Notes: a model not told the origin generated them from the letters alone. A stretch of 64,000 nucleotides of DNA from Kordia algicida (GCF_051013375.1 NZ_CP142125.1), one strand, 5' to 3'. Shown: positions 36,656-45,585, numbered from the stretch's first letter. Numbers and translations are program-made.

Positions 36656-38450
36656 AATTAATCATCACCATCGCGCCTTTAATAGTGGTTTGTGTTCCTC
36701 CCTGAAGCGAAGCTGTCATGCTTCCTTCTGCGGAATATTCCATTTGCGCGGTTTCTTTGATGTTTAGTCCTTTGATTTGGACGTCTCCACCAGAAGATTC
36801 AATGGTAACTCCTTGATTGCCTTTTAGTGTGAGATTTTGCGTCGCTTCCACAGTAATATCTTTTTCACTTTTGATAGTAATACCGCTTTCAGACATGACA
36901 ATGCTGTTGTTATTTTGATCTTTGATGGTAATTTGCTTGTCTTCATCACTAAAAATGGCAGTATTTTTACTTGGTGTTTCAAGCGTGAGCACTTTGTTTT
37001 CATCATCAAACTTGATGTTGATTCCACTTTTAGAGACAAAAGCTTTTATGGTATTATTTTCATTTGGATCTAAGCCGTCAAAAGGTTTGTTTTTGTCAGC
37101 ACTGTACATACTTCCTAGAATGATTGGATATCGAGGATCTTCATTTAAAAACCCAACAACTACTTCGTCGCCAACTTCTGGCATAAAGAATGTTCCAGCA
37201 CCTGAAGTGGAATAGAAATTTGTCAATCGTGCCCATAAACCTTCTCCATTTGGATCAAATAGCGGAATGTCTACTAATACGCGATATTGACTGTCTGGAT
37301 CTTCATACATTTTTTTTACTGTTGCATTAAATAATCCTTGTGCGCCAGGCAATAATCCAGAAGCTGGTGGCGCCATGACATCAGGTTCTTCCGTAAACCA
37401 AACTGGTGATAATCCTACGGAAACTTCTGTGGTCCAATTTCCATGTCCGATTACATGATGTACGTTTGAAATGATGTGATCGCCATTAAAACGATCGCCC
37501 AATCCTGCCAACGTGATGTATTTTCCAGGATCAACTAAGTTGCTTCCTTGAAATTTTACATCGCCTTGAATTTTAGCATAAGCACTTTTTACCAATGCCG
37601 CTTTTGACCAATTTGTTAAATCAGCATTTTGAATTGGTGCCGTACTTTGCAATTCATAGTCTGAAAGTCCGACAACTTCCGATAGTTTTTTTGATGACAA
37701 ATTTCCTGGACCTGCATAACTGTTTGATGCATCTCCAGAAATGGTTTGCTGTGTGGTAAAATCCCAAGAAGTTGCTTTTGCTGAACCTAATTGCGTTACC
37801 GCATCTAAGGCAGCATTGAATTCTAACAGATTGTTTCCATATGCAATTTCTAGTACAGAAGTTGTGTCATTGTCAGGCGGAAAAACCGAAACTTTTCCGT
37901 TGAGTGTTGTGACAATCATTCCATTCGTTTCTGCTCTAGCGAGTAAAAAATCCCAATCAGTTGCATAGTATTGTACTTGTTCTGGCCATTCTGTGGTGGT
38001 AGCGGTTACATCAGCAGACAATCCGTAGTTTCCGATAATAGCACTCATAATGTCGCTGTCTTTTTTCTTGGAATAGGTCAAACTTTTACGTCCAACTATC
38101 ATTTTTACAGCTTCATCACGACATTCAACTACTAATACAGCACCTTGCGCGCCATGTATACGAATGCTTTGTTTGGTAATGATACCTGTGAAGATGACTT
38201 CATTTTTTGAATCATACCCGACTTCAATAGTGATTGTGTTTCCTGGTACAAAGGTACTTGAAGAACTTGCCTCAAAGGTTTCTTTAGAAGGATCTCCGTC
38301 AATGATGACAACTTTTGCGACTGAGATACGATTGACACCTTTTTCAACTTCAATAGATTGCACGTCCATTGCATCTGGAATAGCACTTCCGTTGCTTTTG
38401 ATATCAAATGTTACTAATCCGCCACTTGTAATGTTTGTTGATGCACTCAT
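36654..38450 (-). CDS. VgrG-like spike protein, Afp8-like
   Basis: The 598-residue protein has a gp27-like N-terminal ring (about 1-350; V-N-R-I-S-V-A-K-V, I-T-K-Q-S-I-R-I-H-G), an OB-fold gp5 domain (about 370-460; Y-R-V-L-V-D-I-P-L-F, F-M-P-E-V-G-D-E-V-V-V-G-F, Y-P-I-I-L-G-S-M-Y) and a C-terminal beta-helix with alternating I/V and T/S (T-I-K-S-E-K-D-I-T-V, L-T-L-K-G-N-Q-G-V-T-I). It should form the central trimeric spike with the PAAR protein on its tip. Confidence 0.94.
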   Translation of the reverse strand: MSASTNITSGGLVTFDIKSNGSAIPDAMDVQSIEVEKGVNRISVAKVVIIDGDPSKETFEASSSSTFVPGNTITIEVGYDSKNEVIFTGIITKQSIRIHGAQGAVLVVECRDEAVKMIVGRKSLTYSKKKDSDIMSAIIGNYGLSADVTATTTEWPEQVQYYATDWDFLLARAETNGMIVTTLNGKVSVFPPDNDTTSVLEIAYGNNLLEFNAALDAVTQLGSAKATSWDFTTQQTISGDASNSYAGPGNLSSKKLSEVVGLSDYELQSTAPIQNADLTNWSKAALVKSAYAKIQGDVKFQGSNLVDPGKYITLAGLGDRFNGDHIISNVHHVIGHGNWTTEVSVGLSPVWFTEEPDVMAPPASGLLPGAQGLFNATVKKMYEDPDSQYRVLVDIPLFDPNGEGLWARLTNFYSTSGAGTFFMPEVGDEVVVGFLNEDPRYPIILGSMYSADKNKPFDGLDPNENNTIKAFVSKSGINIKFDDENKVLTLETPSKNTAIFSDEDKQITIKDQNNNSIVMSESGITIKSEKDITVEATQNLTLKGNQGVTIESSGGDVQIKGLNIKETAQMEYSAEGSMTASLQGGTQTTIKGAMVMIN

Positions 38451-38455
38451 ATAGT

Positions 38456-39127
38456 TTATGCTGGTTTTATGATGGGCGGAAACAGTAATTGCTGTCCACC
38501 TTTTAATTGTCTGAATTTGTTTAAATCGTTATACTTTGCTACCTGAACATAATAGTATGGCGTGTTCCATACATCATTTGATAGTTGCGGTAAACTTTGA
38601 CCTTCTACGACTTCAACCAAGTGAGAAATGTCTGGAGAACTTTCGTTGTCTTCTTTTTTTCGCTTGTCAGCAGAAACATATTTTCCAAAACTCAACGAAA
38701 TTTTTGCTCTTAACGGACTTCCATCGGGTTTGAATAATGTGTACGTAGTGTCAAATGATTTTAATACGCTGTAAAAAACCAAATCGCTTCCCCATTGTAT
38801 TTTTACGAAATTGGGTCTGTGAATGTCGCCGTTGTATGTGTATACAATATCTTCAAGTGCTTCAATTTCCTTGTTGAGATCAGTTCGCTTGTTGTCTACA
38901 ACTCCTGTACAATCAATGACAATGTCAAAACTGAGATTGTCGCTTGGTGTATGTTTGTATTTTTGCGATGATGTACTGGTATCTATAGGCTGTTGTTCAT
39001 TGTATTCAATACTTCGACTCCATTTTATAGACTCTGGATTTATCATTAGATTATACGGATCACCAGAGACTGCTTGTGTAAAGTCTTCATCTTTGTATCC
39101 CGTTATTTTCATATATTCTAAAGCCAT
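38456..39127 (-). CDS. eCIS tube-hub protein with LysM-like tail, Afp7-like
   Basis: The 223-residue protein has a contractile-injection tube domain (about 1-155; L-M-I-N-P-E-S-I-K-W-S-R, F-D-I-V-I-D-C-T-G, V-K-I-Q-W-G-S) and a short LysM-like C-terminal module (V-V-E-G-Q-S-L-P-Q-L-S, Y-Y-Y-V-Q-V-A-K-Y-N-D-L, G-G-Q-Q-L-L-F-P). It should join tube and spike at the baseplate. It is six bases from the spike gene. Confidence 0.9.
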   Translation of the reverse strand: MALEYMKITGYKDEDFTQAVSGDPYNLMINPESIKWSRSIEYNEQQPIDTSTSSQKYKHTPSDNLSFDIVIDCTGVVDNKRTDLNKEIEALEDIVYTYNGDIHRPNFVKIQWGSDLVFYSVLKSFDTTYTLFKPDGSPLRAKISLSFGKYVSADKRKKEDNESSPDISHLVEVVEGQSLPQLSNDVWNTPYYYVQVAKYNDLNKFRQLKGGQQLLFPPIIKPA

Positions 39128-39170
39128 AATCGTAATTTACTTGCTAATAAAGTTGTATAGTTGCTATCAT

Positions 39171-39341
39171 TTACCTGTTGTATTTTTCTCTTTTTTGTGC
39201 TTCAGAAATCATTCGTCGGCAAGTTTCCAATACTTCTTCTTTTAGTTTGGAAGTATCGTACGCATTGCGTTTTGAATGTAAGTTTTCATGTACCGTTTTT
39301 ATTTCGGTTTTGATAACTAATTCTCTGATTTCTATAGGCAT
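39171..39341 (-). CDS. DUF5908 small eCIS protein
   Basis: A 56-residue protein starting M-P-I-E-I-R-E-L-V-I-K-T, the signature of DUF5908, followed by a charged helix (L-K-E-E-V-L-E-T-C-R-R-M-I-S-E) and a basic tail. The family is known from Bacteroidota contractile-injection clusters. The position between tube and LysM hub genes corresponds to afp6 in order only. Its role in the particle is unknown. Confidence 0.85.
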   Translation of the reverse strand: MPIEIRELVIKTEIKTVHENLHSKRNAYDTSKLKEEVLETCRRMISEAQKREKYNR

Positions 39342-39360
39342 AATTTGCTTTATATACTTT

Positions 39361-39816
39361 TTATGAGTTTGATGTGATATTAAAATAGGTATACGCTAAC
39401 TCAATGGTTTCGATTAGTATTTCGCTTTCTTGCGATTTTAAATCAGATACTGCATAGCTTACAGGATATGCGTTGTGAAATGTCCATTTCATCAATACTT
39501 TTCCTTGATCGTCAAGCAAATCAACGGAAACATCTTGTGTTTGTATTGTATTGCCCAATCCGCCATCGAGCGTATCCGAACACCATTTAATTAGCTTTGA
39601 TCCTGTTGGTACAATGGCTCTTTTGAGGACTAAGTTTTTACTGCTACTTACCGTTGGTAAACGATATTTGAAACGGTTTTCACCGCCGCCAGCTACTTCT
39701 TCAACACCAAGTTCTTTGCTGATTCCTGAGACTTCTTTAAAAGCCGCATCTTCTCCTTCAAACGAAAGTGAAAAATAGAATCCAACAGGATACGCGCTAT
39801 TATTATCCATTTGCAA
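39361..39816 (-). CDS. Tail tube protein (gp19-like), copy 2
   Basis: The 151-residue protein (or 149 residues from a second Met at 39810) follows the gp19-type tube pattern: P-V-G-F-Y-F-S-L-S-F near the start, F-K-E-V-S-G-I, L-V-L-K-R-A-I, V-D-L-L-D-D-Q-G-K-V-L-M-K-W, N-A-Y-P-V-S-Y and E-I-L-I-E-T-I-E-L-A-Y-T. It overlaps the first tube gene by up to 14 bases. Afp1/Afp5-like pairs are common: one builds the bulk tube, the other the layer near the baseplate. This one is nearer the hub gene and may be the baseplate-proximal form. Confidence 0.92.
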   Translation of the reverse strand: MQMDNNSAYPVGFYFSLSFEGEDAAFKEVSGISKELGVEEVAGGGENRFKYRLPTVSSSKNLVLKRAIVPTGSKLIKWCSDTLDGGLGNTIQTQDVSVDLLDDQGKVLMKWTFHNAYPVSYAVSDLKSQESEILIETIELAYTYFNITSNS

Positions 39817-40264
39817 TGATTAGTTGTTCGTGGGCAATTTCTAAGGTATCAATGGCAACTTCATTTCCATCAGATTTTAAATCGGTACTCGTAATTTTTG
39901 TTGGCCACGCATTGTTGAGTGTCCATTGCATTGTTACTTTTCCGTTTTCATCTAAAAGTTTAATGATTACCGTTCTACGTTTTATTGTGTTCATAGAAAT
40001 TTCCTTGTGCCAATTCCAAAATGTGTTGTCGTTGACAAAAACTCCGCGTTTCATCGTTACATTTCCGTACTTTACAATGCCAGGCATTTTTTCGGTAGAG
40101 AATAATGTGCTGTTGCTTTTGCGATATTCTATGATTTGATTTTCTACGTCCATTCCAGAAACTTCTTGAAATGCAACTCCTTTTAGTTCAGTTCCTAAAT
40201 CTACTTCGAATCGGAACTTTGGCATGGGCCATGTTGACCCTTCTTTACTTCCATCATCTGCCAT
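39803..40264 (-). CDS. Tail tube protein (gp19-like), copy 1
   Basis: The 153-residue protein has F-R-F-E-V-D-L-G-T-E-L, F-Q-E-V-S-G-M-D, G-N-V-T-M-K-R-G-V-F, V-I-I-K-L-L-D-E-N-G-K-V and N-A-W-P-T-K-I, then V-A-I-D-T-L-E-I-A-H-E, all typical of the gp19 tube fold. It follows the sheath gene by 66 bases. It is probably the main inner-tube subunit; its lumen would carry the cargo proteins encoded at the far end of the operon. Confidence 0.93.
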   Translation of the reverse strand: MADDGSKEGSTWPMPKFRFEVDLGTELKGVAFQEVSGMDVENQIIEYRKSNSTLFSTEKMPGIVKYGNVTMKRGVFVNDNTFWNWHKEISMNTIKRRTVIIKLLDENGKVTMQWTLNNAWPTKITSTDLKSDGNEVAIDTLEIAHEQLIIANG

Positions 40265-40330
40265 AATTATATGTTTTTATGTGTTAATTTTTTATTTAAA
40301 TATTATTGTGCTTCTGTAATTAATTGTTGA

Positions 40331-41911
40331 TTAACTAGAAGTCGCTTGTTGTTGTTGGAATGTCAGTACAATAAATTCCGCCGGACGAACGACCGCAACT
40401 TTTATGGTTACGTTCATAAATCCATTTAAGATATCGTCTGAAGTCATAGTGCTTCCCAATCCGCATTCAACCGAAAAAGCTGCTGCAGGAGTTGCTCCTT
40501 GCAATCCACCTTCTTTCCAAACGCTGGTTAAGAAACTTCCAATCATGGTTTTTACCGCTTCCCAAGTGTTTTTGTCATTTGGAGCAAATACGTATGCTTG
40601 CGCGGCTAGTTTACATGATTGTTCTAGGAAATTCATGGTTCTTCGCACCGATAAGTAACGCCAATCTTGACTGTTTCCGTCTAAGGTTCTTGCGCCCCAA
40701 ATTAGAATTCCAAGTCCGTTGAAAAAACGAATCGCATTGATTGATTTTCCTGAAATTGCATCTACATTTAAGCCAGCTTGTTGTGATTCTGACAGTTTTA
40801 TAGGAAGTGACGCTGCGCCAACCATTGATGTGTTTGCAGGTGCTTGCCATGGTCCAACTTCATTGTCGGTTACTGTAATTACACCAGCCATTCCGCCACT
40901 TGGTGGTAACATATTTGCATCAGTTAATACATGATTGATAATGGTACTGTACGTTTTACTTGCTGCAATAAGTGAGTTGTTGTACTGACTTGTTGTTAAT
41001 GGTGTTCCTGAAGGATTTTCAATGTTTCCAATAATAGTTTCTACCGTTGGGTTAGGATTGTCTGCTGGACTTAAAAGCGGTTGTAATTGTTTTAAATCGC
41101 CACCAAAAAGATTGGTATAATCAATGTCAGAGGTTTGCATTATTGTGGTTCCAACAAATGGATAATAGGCTGTTCCGTAGTTAAGTCCGTTGGCTCCTGT
41201 GTTGTCACGGAAGGTTGTAATATCGTCCATCCACATAACAGGATCTGGGTTTCTTCCACCAATAATATCTAAAATAGCTACCGCAGTTTGCATTTCTTCT
41301 GCTTGTAGTAACATAGAAGCCATTAACGTTCCGTTGTTTTCAACAGATAGTAATGTAGCTTCTGGACAGATATACATGGTTGGTTCTTGCTCGTTTTTTA
41401 ACAAAGCTAATCCGTTCGTCAAATCGTTTAATTGTACGTTTGGATTTACAATTTGATCGCCTGGAGTCATTGCTTTTCCAGATTGTGCGCCATAACTTCC
41501 AACGGAGACAATATATGCGTCTCCACCGCCATTTTCGTAGAATAAACGAATGCTATTGTACAAGTAGTAAATTGTGTTCGGATCTGGAACGATAGAGTAG
41601 TAGGTTCCGTCAATGAGCATGTAGTCACCTTTTTCTGGCTGACTTTTTTCTGCGACTAAGTAGTATTGCGGATCGTACTGTTTTGCAGGATCTGCAGGTG
41701 CAGGCGGATCTGGCAGCATAAAAATTGCTTGAAAGTCTGTAAAGGACGTAATTTTGGTTGGTACGTTTGTGTACGATTTCCCTTCGTACATCGCTTGTGG
41801 TGTATATCCAATGAAAGCGGGAACGGCAGTTGCCACTGGGACAACAGAGTTTCCGAAACCATTTATTTCATTGATATAAACCCCTGGAGATTTAATGGTT
41901 GATAAATTCAT
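40331..41911 (-). CDS. Contractile sheath protein
   Basis: The 526-residue protein has a standard sheath start (S-P-G-V-Y-I-N-E-I, then V-A-T-A-V-P-A-F-I-G-Y-T), a variable middle domain, and a conserved C-terminal domain (I-R-F-F-N-G-L-G-I-L-I-W-G-A-R-T-L, W-R-Y-L-S-V-R-R-T-M-N-F-L-E-Q-S, F-M-N-V-T-I-K-V-A-V-V-R-P-A-E-F). It should wrap the tube and contract to drive it out. There is only one sheath gene here, while AFP and PVC clusters have three. Confidence 0.96.
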   Translation of the reverse strand: MNLSTIKSPGVYINEINGFGNSVVPVATAVPAFIGYTPQAMYEGKSYTNVPTKITSFTDFQAIFMLPDPPAPADPAKQYDPQYYLVAEKSQPEKGDYMLIDGTYYSIVPDPNTIYYLYNSIRLFYENGGGDAYIVSVGSYGAQSGKAMTPGDQIVNPNVQLNDLTNGLALLKNEQEPTMYICPEATLLSVENNGTLMASMLLQAEEMQTAVAILDIIGGRNPDPVMWMDDITTFRDNTGANGLNYGTAYYPFVGTTIMQTSDIDYTNLFGGDLKQLQPLLSPADNPNPTVETIIGNIENPSGTPLTTSQYNNSLIAASKTYSTIINHVLTDANMLPPSGGMAGVITVTDNEVGPWQAPANTSMVGAASLPIKLSESQQAGLNVDAISGKSINAIRFFNGLGILIWGARTLDGNSQDWRYLSVRRTMNFLEQSCKLAAQAYVFAPNDKNTWEAVKTMIGSFLTSVWKEGGLQGATPAAAFSVECGLGSTMTSDDILNGFMNVTIKVAVVRPAEFIVLTFQQQQATSS

Positions 41912-41962
41912 AAAACATAGTTATTAGTTCGTATTAATTTTTATAAATATTGATAAGGCATG

Positions 41963-42775
41963 TTAGATATAGATATATATTAAAGATACTATTGTATGGT
42001 CGTTGTTTACTTGTAAGTTTTGCGGATTTGGAATAGGCAATCCTTTTAAGATGATTTCCTTTCGGTCGCCAGCAATGGTTTTTTTAGTGTTGATTAAGTC
42101 AAATGTGTAGGTTACTTCATTTTTTAATGGGATTTTGGTAGTTTTTGATGTGAATAGCAATGCTTTTTGTCCGTTTTGAAGCGTTACTGCTTCCGATTGT
42201 CCAAATTGGATGTCATTACTTCCTGTGATTTCTAATTGATTGTATTCTTGGTTTGAATTGTTGATGATGTAATAATTCCATTGTGTTTCTCGCGCTTGCA
42301 TTTGTATGTTGAAATGAATAGCATCACTTGATTTTTTTAGGCGAATGATGTCATCAAATTTTATACTGATACTTACTGCATATTGCGTAGTCGTGTCAGA
42401 AATGATGGTTTCTGCAAGTTGTATTGTCGCATCTGTTGAAACATCTGTGGCATCACTCACATACGTTAATACGCCTAATTCATTCATAGGAATATTGGTA
42501 AAATTGTAAAAATTTTGATCGGTAGTAATTCCATAAAAATTAAAAGCATCTATTCCTGCTACTTGCGAAATGTAGTTGAGTTTTTCTTCAATGGTTTGAC
42601 TGGTGTTGGTATATATTTCAAATCCGTTGTGTAGTAAACGCATGACGAATCCGTATTTGTCAAATATTGTTGTTGTTTGCGTACTTGCTTTGTATTGTAA
42701 ACATTCACAGATATTGGACGCATAGTACGAATGCGCTACTGTTGTTTTAAACAAAGATGTGTACGTTACATTCAT
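41963..42775 (-). CDS. Conserved-position eCIS protein of unknown function
   Basis: The 270-residue protein lies between the DUF4255 terminator gene (four-base overlap) and the sheath gene (51-base gap). It looks like mixed alpha/beta with many Thr/Ile/Asn and a beta-rich C-terminal half (Y-T-F-D-L-I-N-T, K-E-I-I-L-K-G-L-P-I-P-N-P). It has two cysteines near the N-terminus (C-E-C-L is not exact: I-C-E-C-L-Q-Y). No signal peptide or membrane helix is seen. I recognise no family; a cap, terminator or collar function is possible from position. Confidence 0.6.
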   Translation of the reverse strand: MNVTYTSLFKTTVAHSYYASNICECLQYKASTQTTTIFDKYGFVMRLLHNGFEIYTNTSQTIEEKLNYISQVAGIDAFNFYGITTDQNFYNFTNIPMNELGVLTYVSDATDVSTDATIQLAETIISDTTTQYAVSISIKFDDIIRLKKSSDAIHFNIQMQARETQWNYYIINNSNQEYNQLEITGSNDIQFGQSEAVTLQNGQKALLFTSKTTKIPLKNEVTYTFDLINTKKTIAGDRKEIILKGLPIPNPQNLQVNNDHTIVSLIYIYI

Positions 42776-43344
42776 GGTTTTGCGTTTGTATTAATACTTT
42801 TAACTGCGGTGTCAAACCCTTCAATTTCATCAGAAGCAATATTTACTAATCTAATTTTGTAAATCACAGATGGTTGGTATTTTGCGCCAAGCGCTGTCCA
42901 TAAGTTTTGCATTTGCATGTAATTTTCACCTTTTTGAAATTCGTATTCAAGTTTGCCTAATTCGGGAGGAATTTCAGCATTTATGGTAGCATCTATGAGT
43001 TGATTTATCTGAAAAAACTGAATGGAAGCATCTAAGAATTTTAAGGCTTCTCCGTAGTCATCAAAATTTGGAGTAATTAGTGTAAAAAGGTTGTAACGAT
43101 GTGAAACAGGTTTTCTAACGAAGTTTCCATTGTCTAATGTTTGATTTCGGTTGTAAAACTGTTTTACGTTGTCTTGTTCTACATGAATTAGTGAAATGAC
43201 AACCTTGTTTTGGTTTGCTCTGGGCACTGTGCCATTTTGGTCGATGATAGAATTTATCACGACGACATCTTCATCTAAGCCAAATTTTTGTTTGACAAAT
43301 TGGTTGAGTGCTTTTCCTGTAAATCGAATTGCTTTTTCAATCAT
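42772..43344 (-). CDS. DUF4255 protein, Pvc16/Afp16-like tube terminator
   Basis: The 190-residue protein fits DUF4255: an N-terminal helix I-E-K-A-I-R-F-T-G-K-A-L-N-Q-F, then K-V-V-I-S-L-I-H-V-E-Q-D, Y-N-L-F-T-L-I-T-P-N-F-D-D-Y-G-E-A-L-K-F-L, and L-E-Y-E-F-Q-K. In AFP the counterpart ends tube growth and helps fix particle length. It is the first particle gene after the regulator, and so marks the 5' end of the structural operon. Confidence 0.88.
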   Translation of the reverse strand: MIEKAIRFTGKALNQFVKQKFGLDEDVVVINSIIDQNGTVPRANQNKVVISLIHVEQDNVKQFYNRNQTLDNGNFVRKPVSHRYNLFTLITPNFDDYGEALKFLDASIQFFQINQLIDATINAEIPPELGKLEYEFQKGENYMQMQNLWTALGAKYQPSVIYKIRLVNIASDEIEGFDTAVKSINTNAKP

Positions 43345-43676
43345 AATAGTTGAATGGTTTGGTTAGCTACTTTACAGCATGCTAAAATTAATAATACATT
43401 GTGTGCGTGCAGTAGTGTAGGCGTATACTATTTATGTACATTTTATAGTTGTACGAATTTTTCCGTAGACAAATCGTAGACAAGAATGAAATGTGTGTAC
43501 ACACAACTACGTGTATTGTAAAAAATGTGATGTATACGTAATTCTTAATTTTAGGGCAGAAGTTGTTCAGCAATACTTCATGTGATTAAGATACGGAAAT
43601 ATTAATTGTGTATCGTACAATTTTTTTTGGCAAATGCTTGTTTTTTTCAGTAGAAAATCATCACTAAGAAGCAAAT
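43345..43676 (-). promoter_or_regulatory. eCIS operon control region (332 bases)
   Basis: This spacer lies between the regulator gene and the first structural gene. It holds the direct repeat CGTAGACAA twice (43464-43472 and 43475-43483, 11-base period) and the perfect 14-base palindrome TGTGTGTACACACA (43492-43505), about 120-160 bases upstream of the DUF4255 start. I could not pick a confident -33/-7 pair. A 61-residue open frame at 43388-43573 is not supported. Confidence 0.5.
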
Positions 43677-44531
43677 TTAGCTTGCAAAGGTTTGTAGATA
43701 GTTGCGAAGATCTTGATGTTTTTTTAATACCATTTTTTTCTTTAATCGGTATTTGTGCGTGCGTACACTTTCTTGATTTATTCCTAAGATTAAACGAATG
43801 TCTTCATTAGACATGTTCATTTTTAAGTAACAACAGTATTTTAAATCTTTTGCCGTTAAACATGGAAATTTCTCGCTGAGGGTTTTTAGGAAATTCGGAT
43901 TGATATTTTCAAAATAGCGTTTAAAATCGTCCCAATGTTTACGGTCGTTTCGCGTCATTTTGATCGTATTTACAATAGACATTAATTGTGCTTTGGTAGA
44001 AGCGTCAACGTCAGCATACAATTGTTTGATGCGTTCTTTTATTTTGTCTAAAACTGCTTTTTTTTGATCGAGTTCTAAGGTAAATCGTGTTAAATCTTTT
44101 GTTTGATCGTTTGAAAGAAGCGAATGTTGTGTGCATGATGTTGCACTTGTTGCTTTGTGTTGAATTAGCTTTAGTATTCCCTGAATATTGGTGCTTAAAT
44201 GATTTGATTGCACACCGTATTCAAACGATTGGGTAAATACAATAATATGTTCTTTTATTTTCAGCTCTCGGTGTTCATTTTTTTGACGTAAACACAATAA
44301 CGGAATCGAAAAATTACTATTGTATGACAGTAAAGAATTGATGATATTTTGATTGTCACGAAAGCTCAGAATAATTAAAACTGGTTGAACTGATTTTGAA
44401 ATTTGAATGATGTCCGACATGCGAGTTGCCGTAATGAAACTATATTGATTCACTGTTTGTAAGCTTTTTAAAATAGCCGCTAGTGAAGCAGAAGAGTCAC
44501 TTCCAATAAGTATATTTTCGTGTGTAGTCAT
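43677..44531 (-). CDS. LuxR-type regulator with degenerate receiver-like domain, probable eCIS regulator
   Basis: The 284-residue protein has an N-terminal receiver-like fold (about 1-125; I-L-I-G-S-D-S-S-A, P-V-L-I-I-L-S-F) where the usual phospho-acceptor Asp at the end of strand 3 is replaced (L-S-F), a helical linker, and a C-terminal LuxR-type helix-turn-helix (about 215-275; L-T-A-K-D-L-K-Y-C-C-Y-L, S-N-E-D-I-R-L-I-L-G-I, S-V-R-T-H-K-Y-R-L-K-K-K). It lies directly upstream of the eCIS operon on the same strand. It is probably not controlled by standard phosphorylation. Whether it activates or represses cannot be told. Confidence 0.8.
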   Translation of the reverse strand: MTTHENILIGSDSSASLAAILKSLQTVNQYSFITATRMSDIIQISKSVQPVLIILSFRDNQNIINSLLSYNSNFSIPLLCLRQKNEHRELKIKEHIIVFTQSFEYGVQSNHLSTNIQGILKLIQHKATSATSCTQHSLLSNDQTKDLTRFTLELDQKKAVLDKIKERIKQLYADVDASTKAQLMSIVNTIKMTRNDRKHWDDFKRYFENINPNFLKTLSEKFPCLTAKDLKYCCYLKMNMSNEDIRLILGINQESVRTHKYRLKKKMVLKKHQDLRNYLQTFAS

Positions 44532-44670
44532 TATTACTATGAAATATTTCCTTCAACAAGTAAACAGTAAGTTTTTTGGGGAATCACGTCAAAAATACCT
44601 TTCAAATGTAGCATTATAAGCTTTAATAAAACACGGTAGAAATACGCGATTTTGACGTTTGAGCGTTTTT

Positions 44671-45585
44671 TTAATATTCAATCGTTCCCATAAAAATTTG
44701 AGATTTTTTTGAATTGTAATTTTGTGCCCAAACTAATTTTGAACCATCTGGAGAAAATTTTGCATGTTGGGCAGGAAACTCAGGATCGCTCACAGGAATG
44801 ATTGGTGTATTTGGATTCTCTAAATCAACACTTTTTAGAAATATTTGTAGATTGGTAGTTTCCGATTGTGATTCAAATGCCATCACAAGTCCGTCATTAC
44901 TAAACCAAGGCGCACGTCCGTTGACACCAGGAATGGTTTCTGAAAAAAGAATTGGTTCATTGTTTCCGTTTTGGAGATATACTTTGTTGTATTGCTGATT
45001 GTATCCTTTGGAAGTTATCGGTTGTCCTGCATAAGCTATTATGTCTGTATTTACAGGATTTACGGTGCCCATTCCTGACCAAAATCCATCATAAGTTACT
45101 ACTTCTGGATGCAATGTATCGATGTCTATTTTTAAAAGTTTTGGTTGCTGATTTGAATAATCGGTTACTAATAAAATATTTTCATCAGCATACCAAGTAG
45201 GATAATATAATTCAGCATTTTGGTAACCGATCACTGGAAGTCTTAGCGCAGTATTGTTTGGTGAATAATCGCTTAATAGCATGATTCTTCCCATGGGCAA
45301 ATCGTCTTTAGGGAAAACACCTGTAAAGACTATTTGATTTTGCATTGCCTGTGGATTCCATGACCACGAAGCTCTCGAGCAGGCATATGTGTCACTTTTA
45401 TAATATAAAGTTTCTGAATTGGTGTCGATGTCTACTGACCAGAATTCCTGTAACGAAATCGTACTTCCTACGCGTTCAAAAAGAACGGTTTTTCCATCTG
45501 GACTAAAGCAAGGACGACCATCGTGATAGTTTTCGTCCGAACTAGAATCTGCTTGTGTAATAGCATGAATGTTAGTGACTTTCAT
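44671..45585 (-). CDS. TolB/PD40-type beta-propeller protein
   Basis: The 304-residue protein has repeated propeller blades with F-S-P-D-G-K-T (about 28-34), Y-P-T-W-Y-A-D-E, W-F-S-N-D-G-L and F-S-P-D-G-S-K-L-V-W-A-Q. No signal peptide is visible, so it may stay in the cytoplasm, unlike TolB. It probably mediates protein binding. It follows the ThiF gene by 94 bases, and a consensus -7 box lies in that gap, so it could be expressed apart from the Ubl operon. The eCIS regulator gene is 139 bases further on, so its affiliation is open. Confidence 0.75.
   Translation of the reverse strand: MKVTNIHAITQADSSSDENYHDGRPCFSPDGKTVLFERVGSTISLQEFWSVDIDTNSETLYYKSDTYACSRASWSWNPQAMQNQIVFTGVFPKDDLPMGRIMLLSDYSPNNTALRLPVIGYQNAELYYPTWYADENILLVTDYSNQQPKLLKIDIDTLHPEVVTYDGFWSGMGTVNPVNTDIIAYAGQPITSKGYNQQYNKVYLQNGNNEPILFSETIPGVNGRAPWFSNDGLVMAFESQSETTNLQIFLKSVDLENPNTPIIPVSDPEFPAQHAKFSPDGSKLVWAQNYNSKKSQIFMGTIEY

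Noticed and set aside
43388..43573. Open frame of 61 residues in the eCIS control region
   Set aside because: Composition is unlike a protein and it overlaps the repeat and palindrome cluster; no supporting signal.
15789..44531. Prophage or T6SS interpretation of the contractile cluster
   Set aside because: No capsid, portal, terminase, integrase or lysis genes, and no TssJ/L/M membrane complex or ClpV; presence of the AAA+ ATPase, DUF4255, CIS tape measure and DUF4157 cargo point to eCIS.
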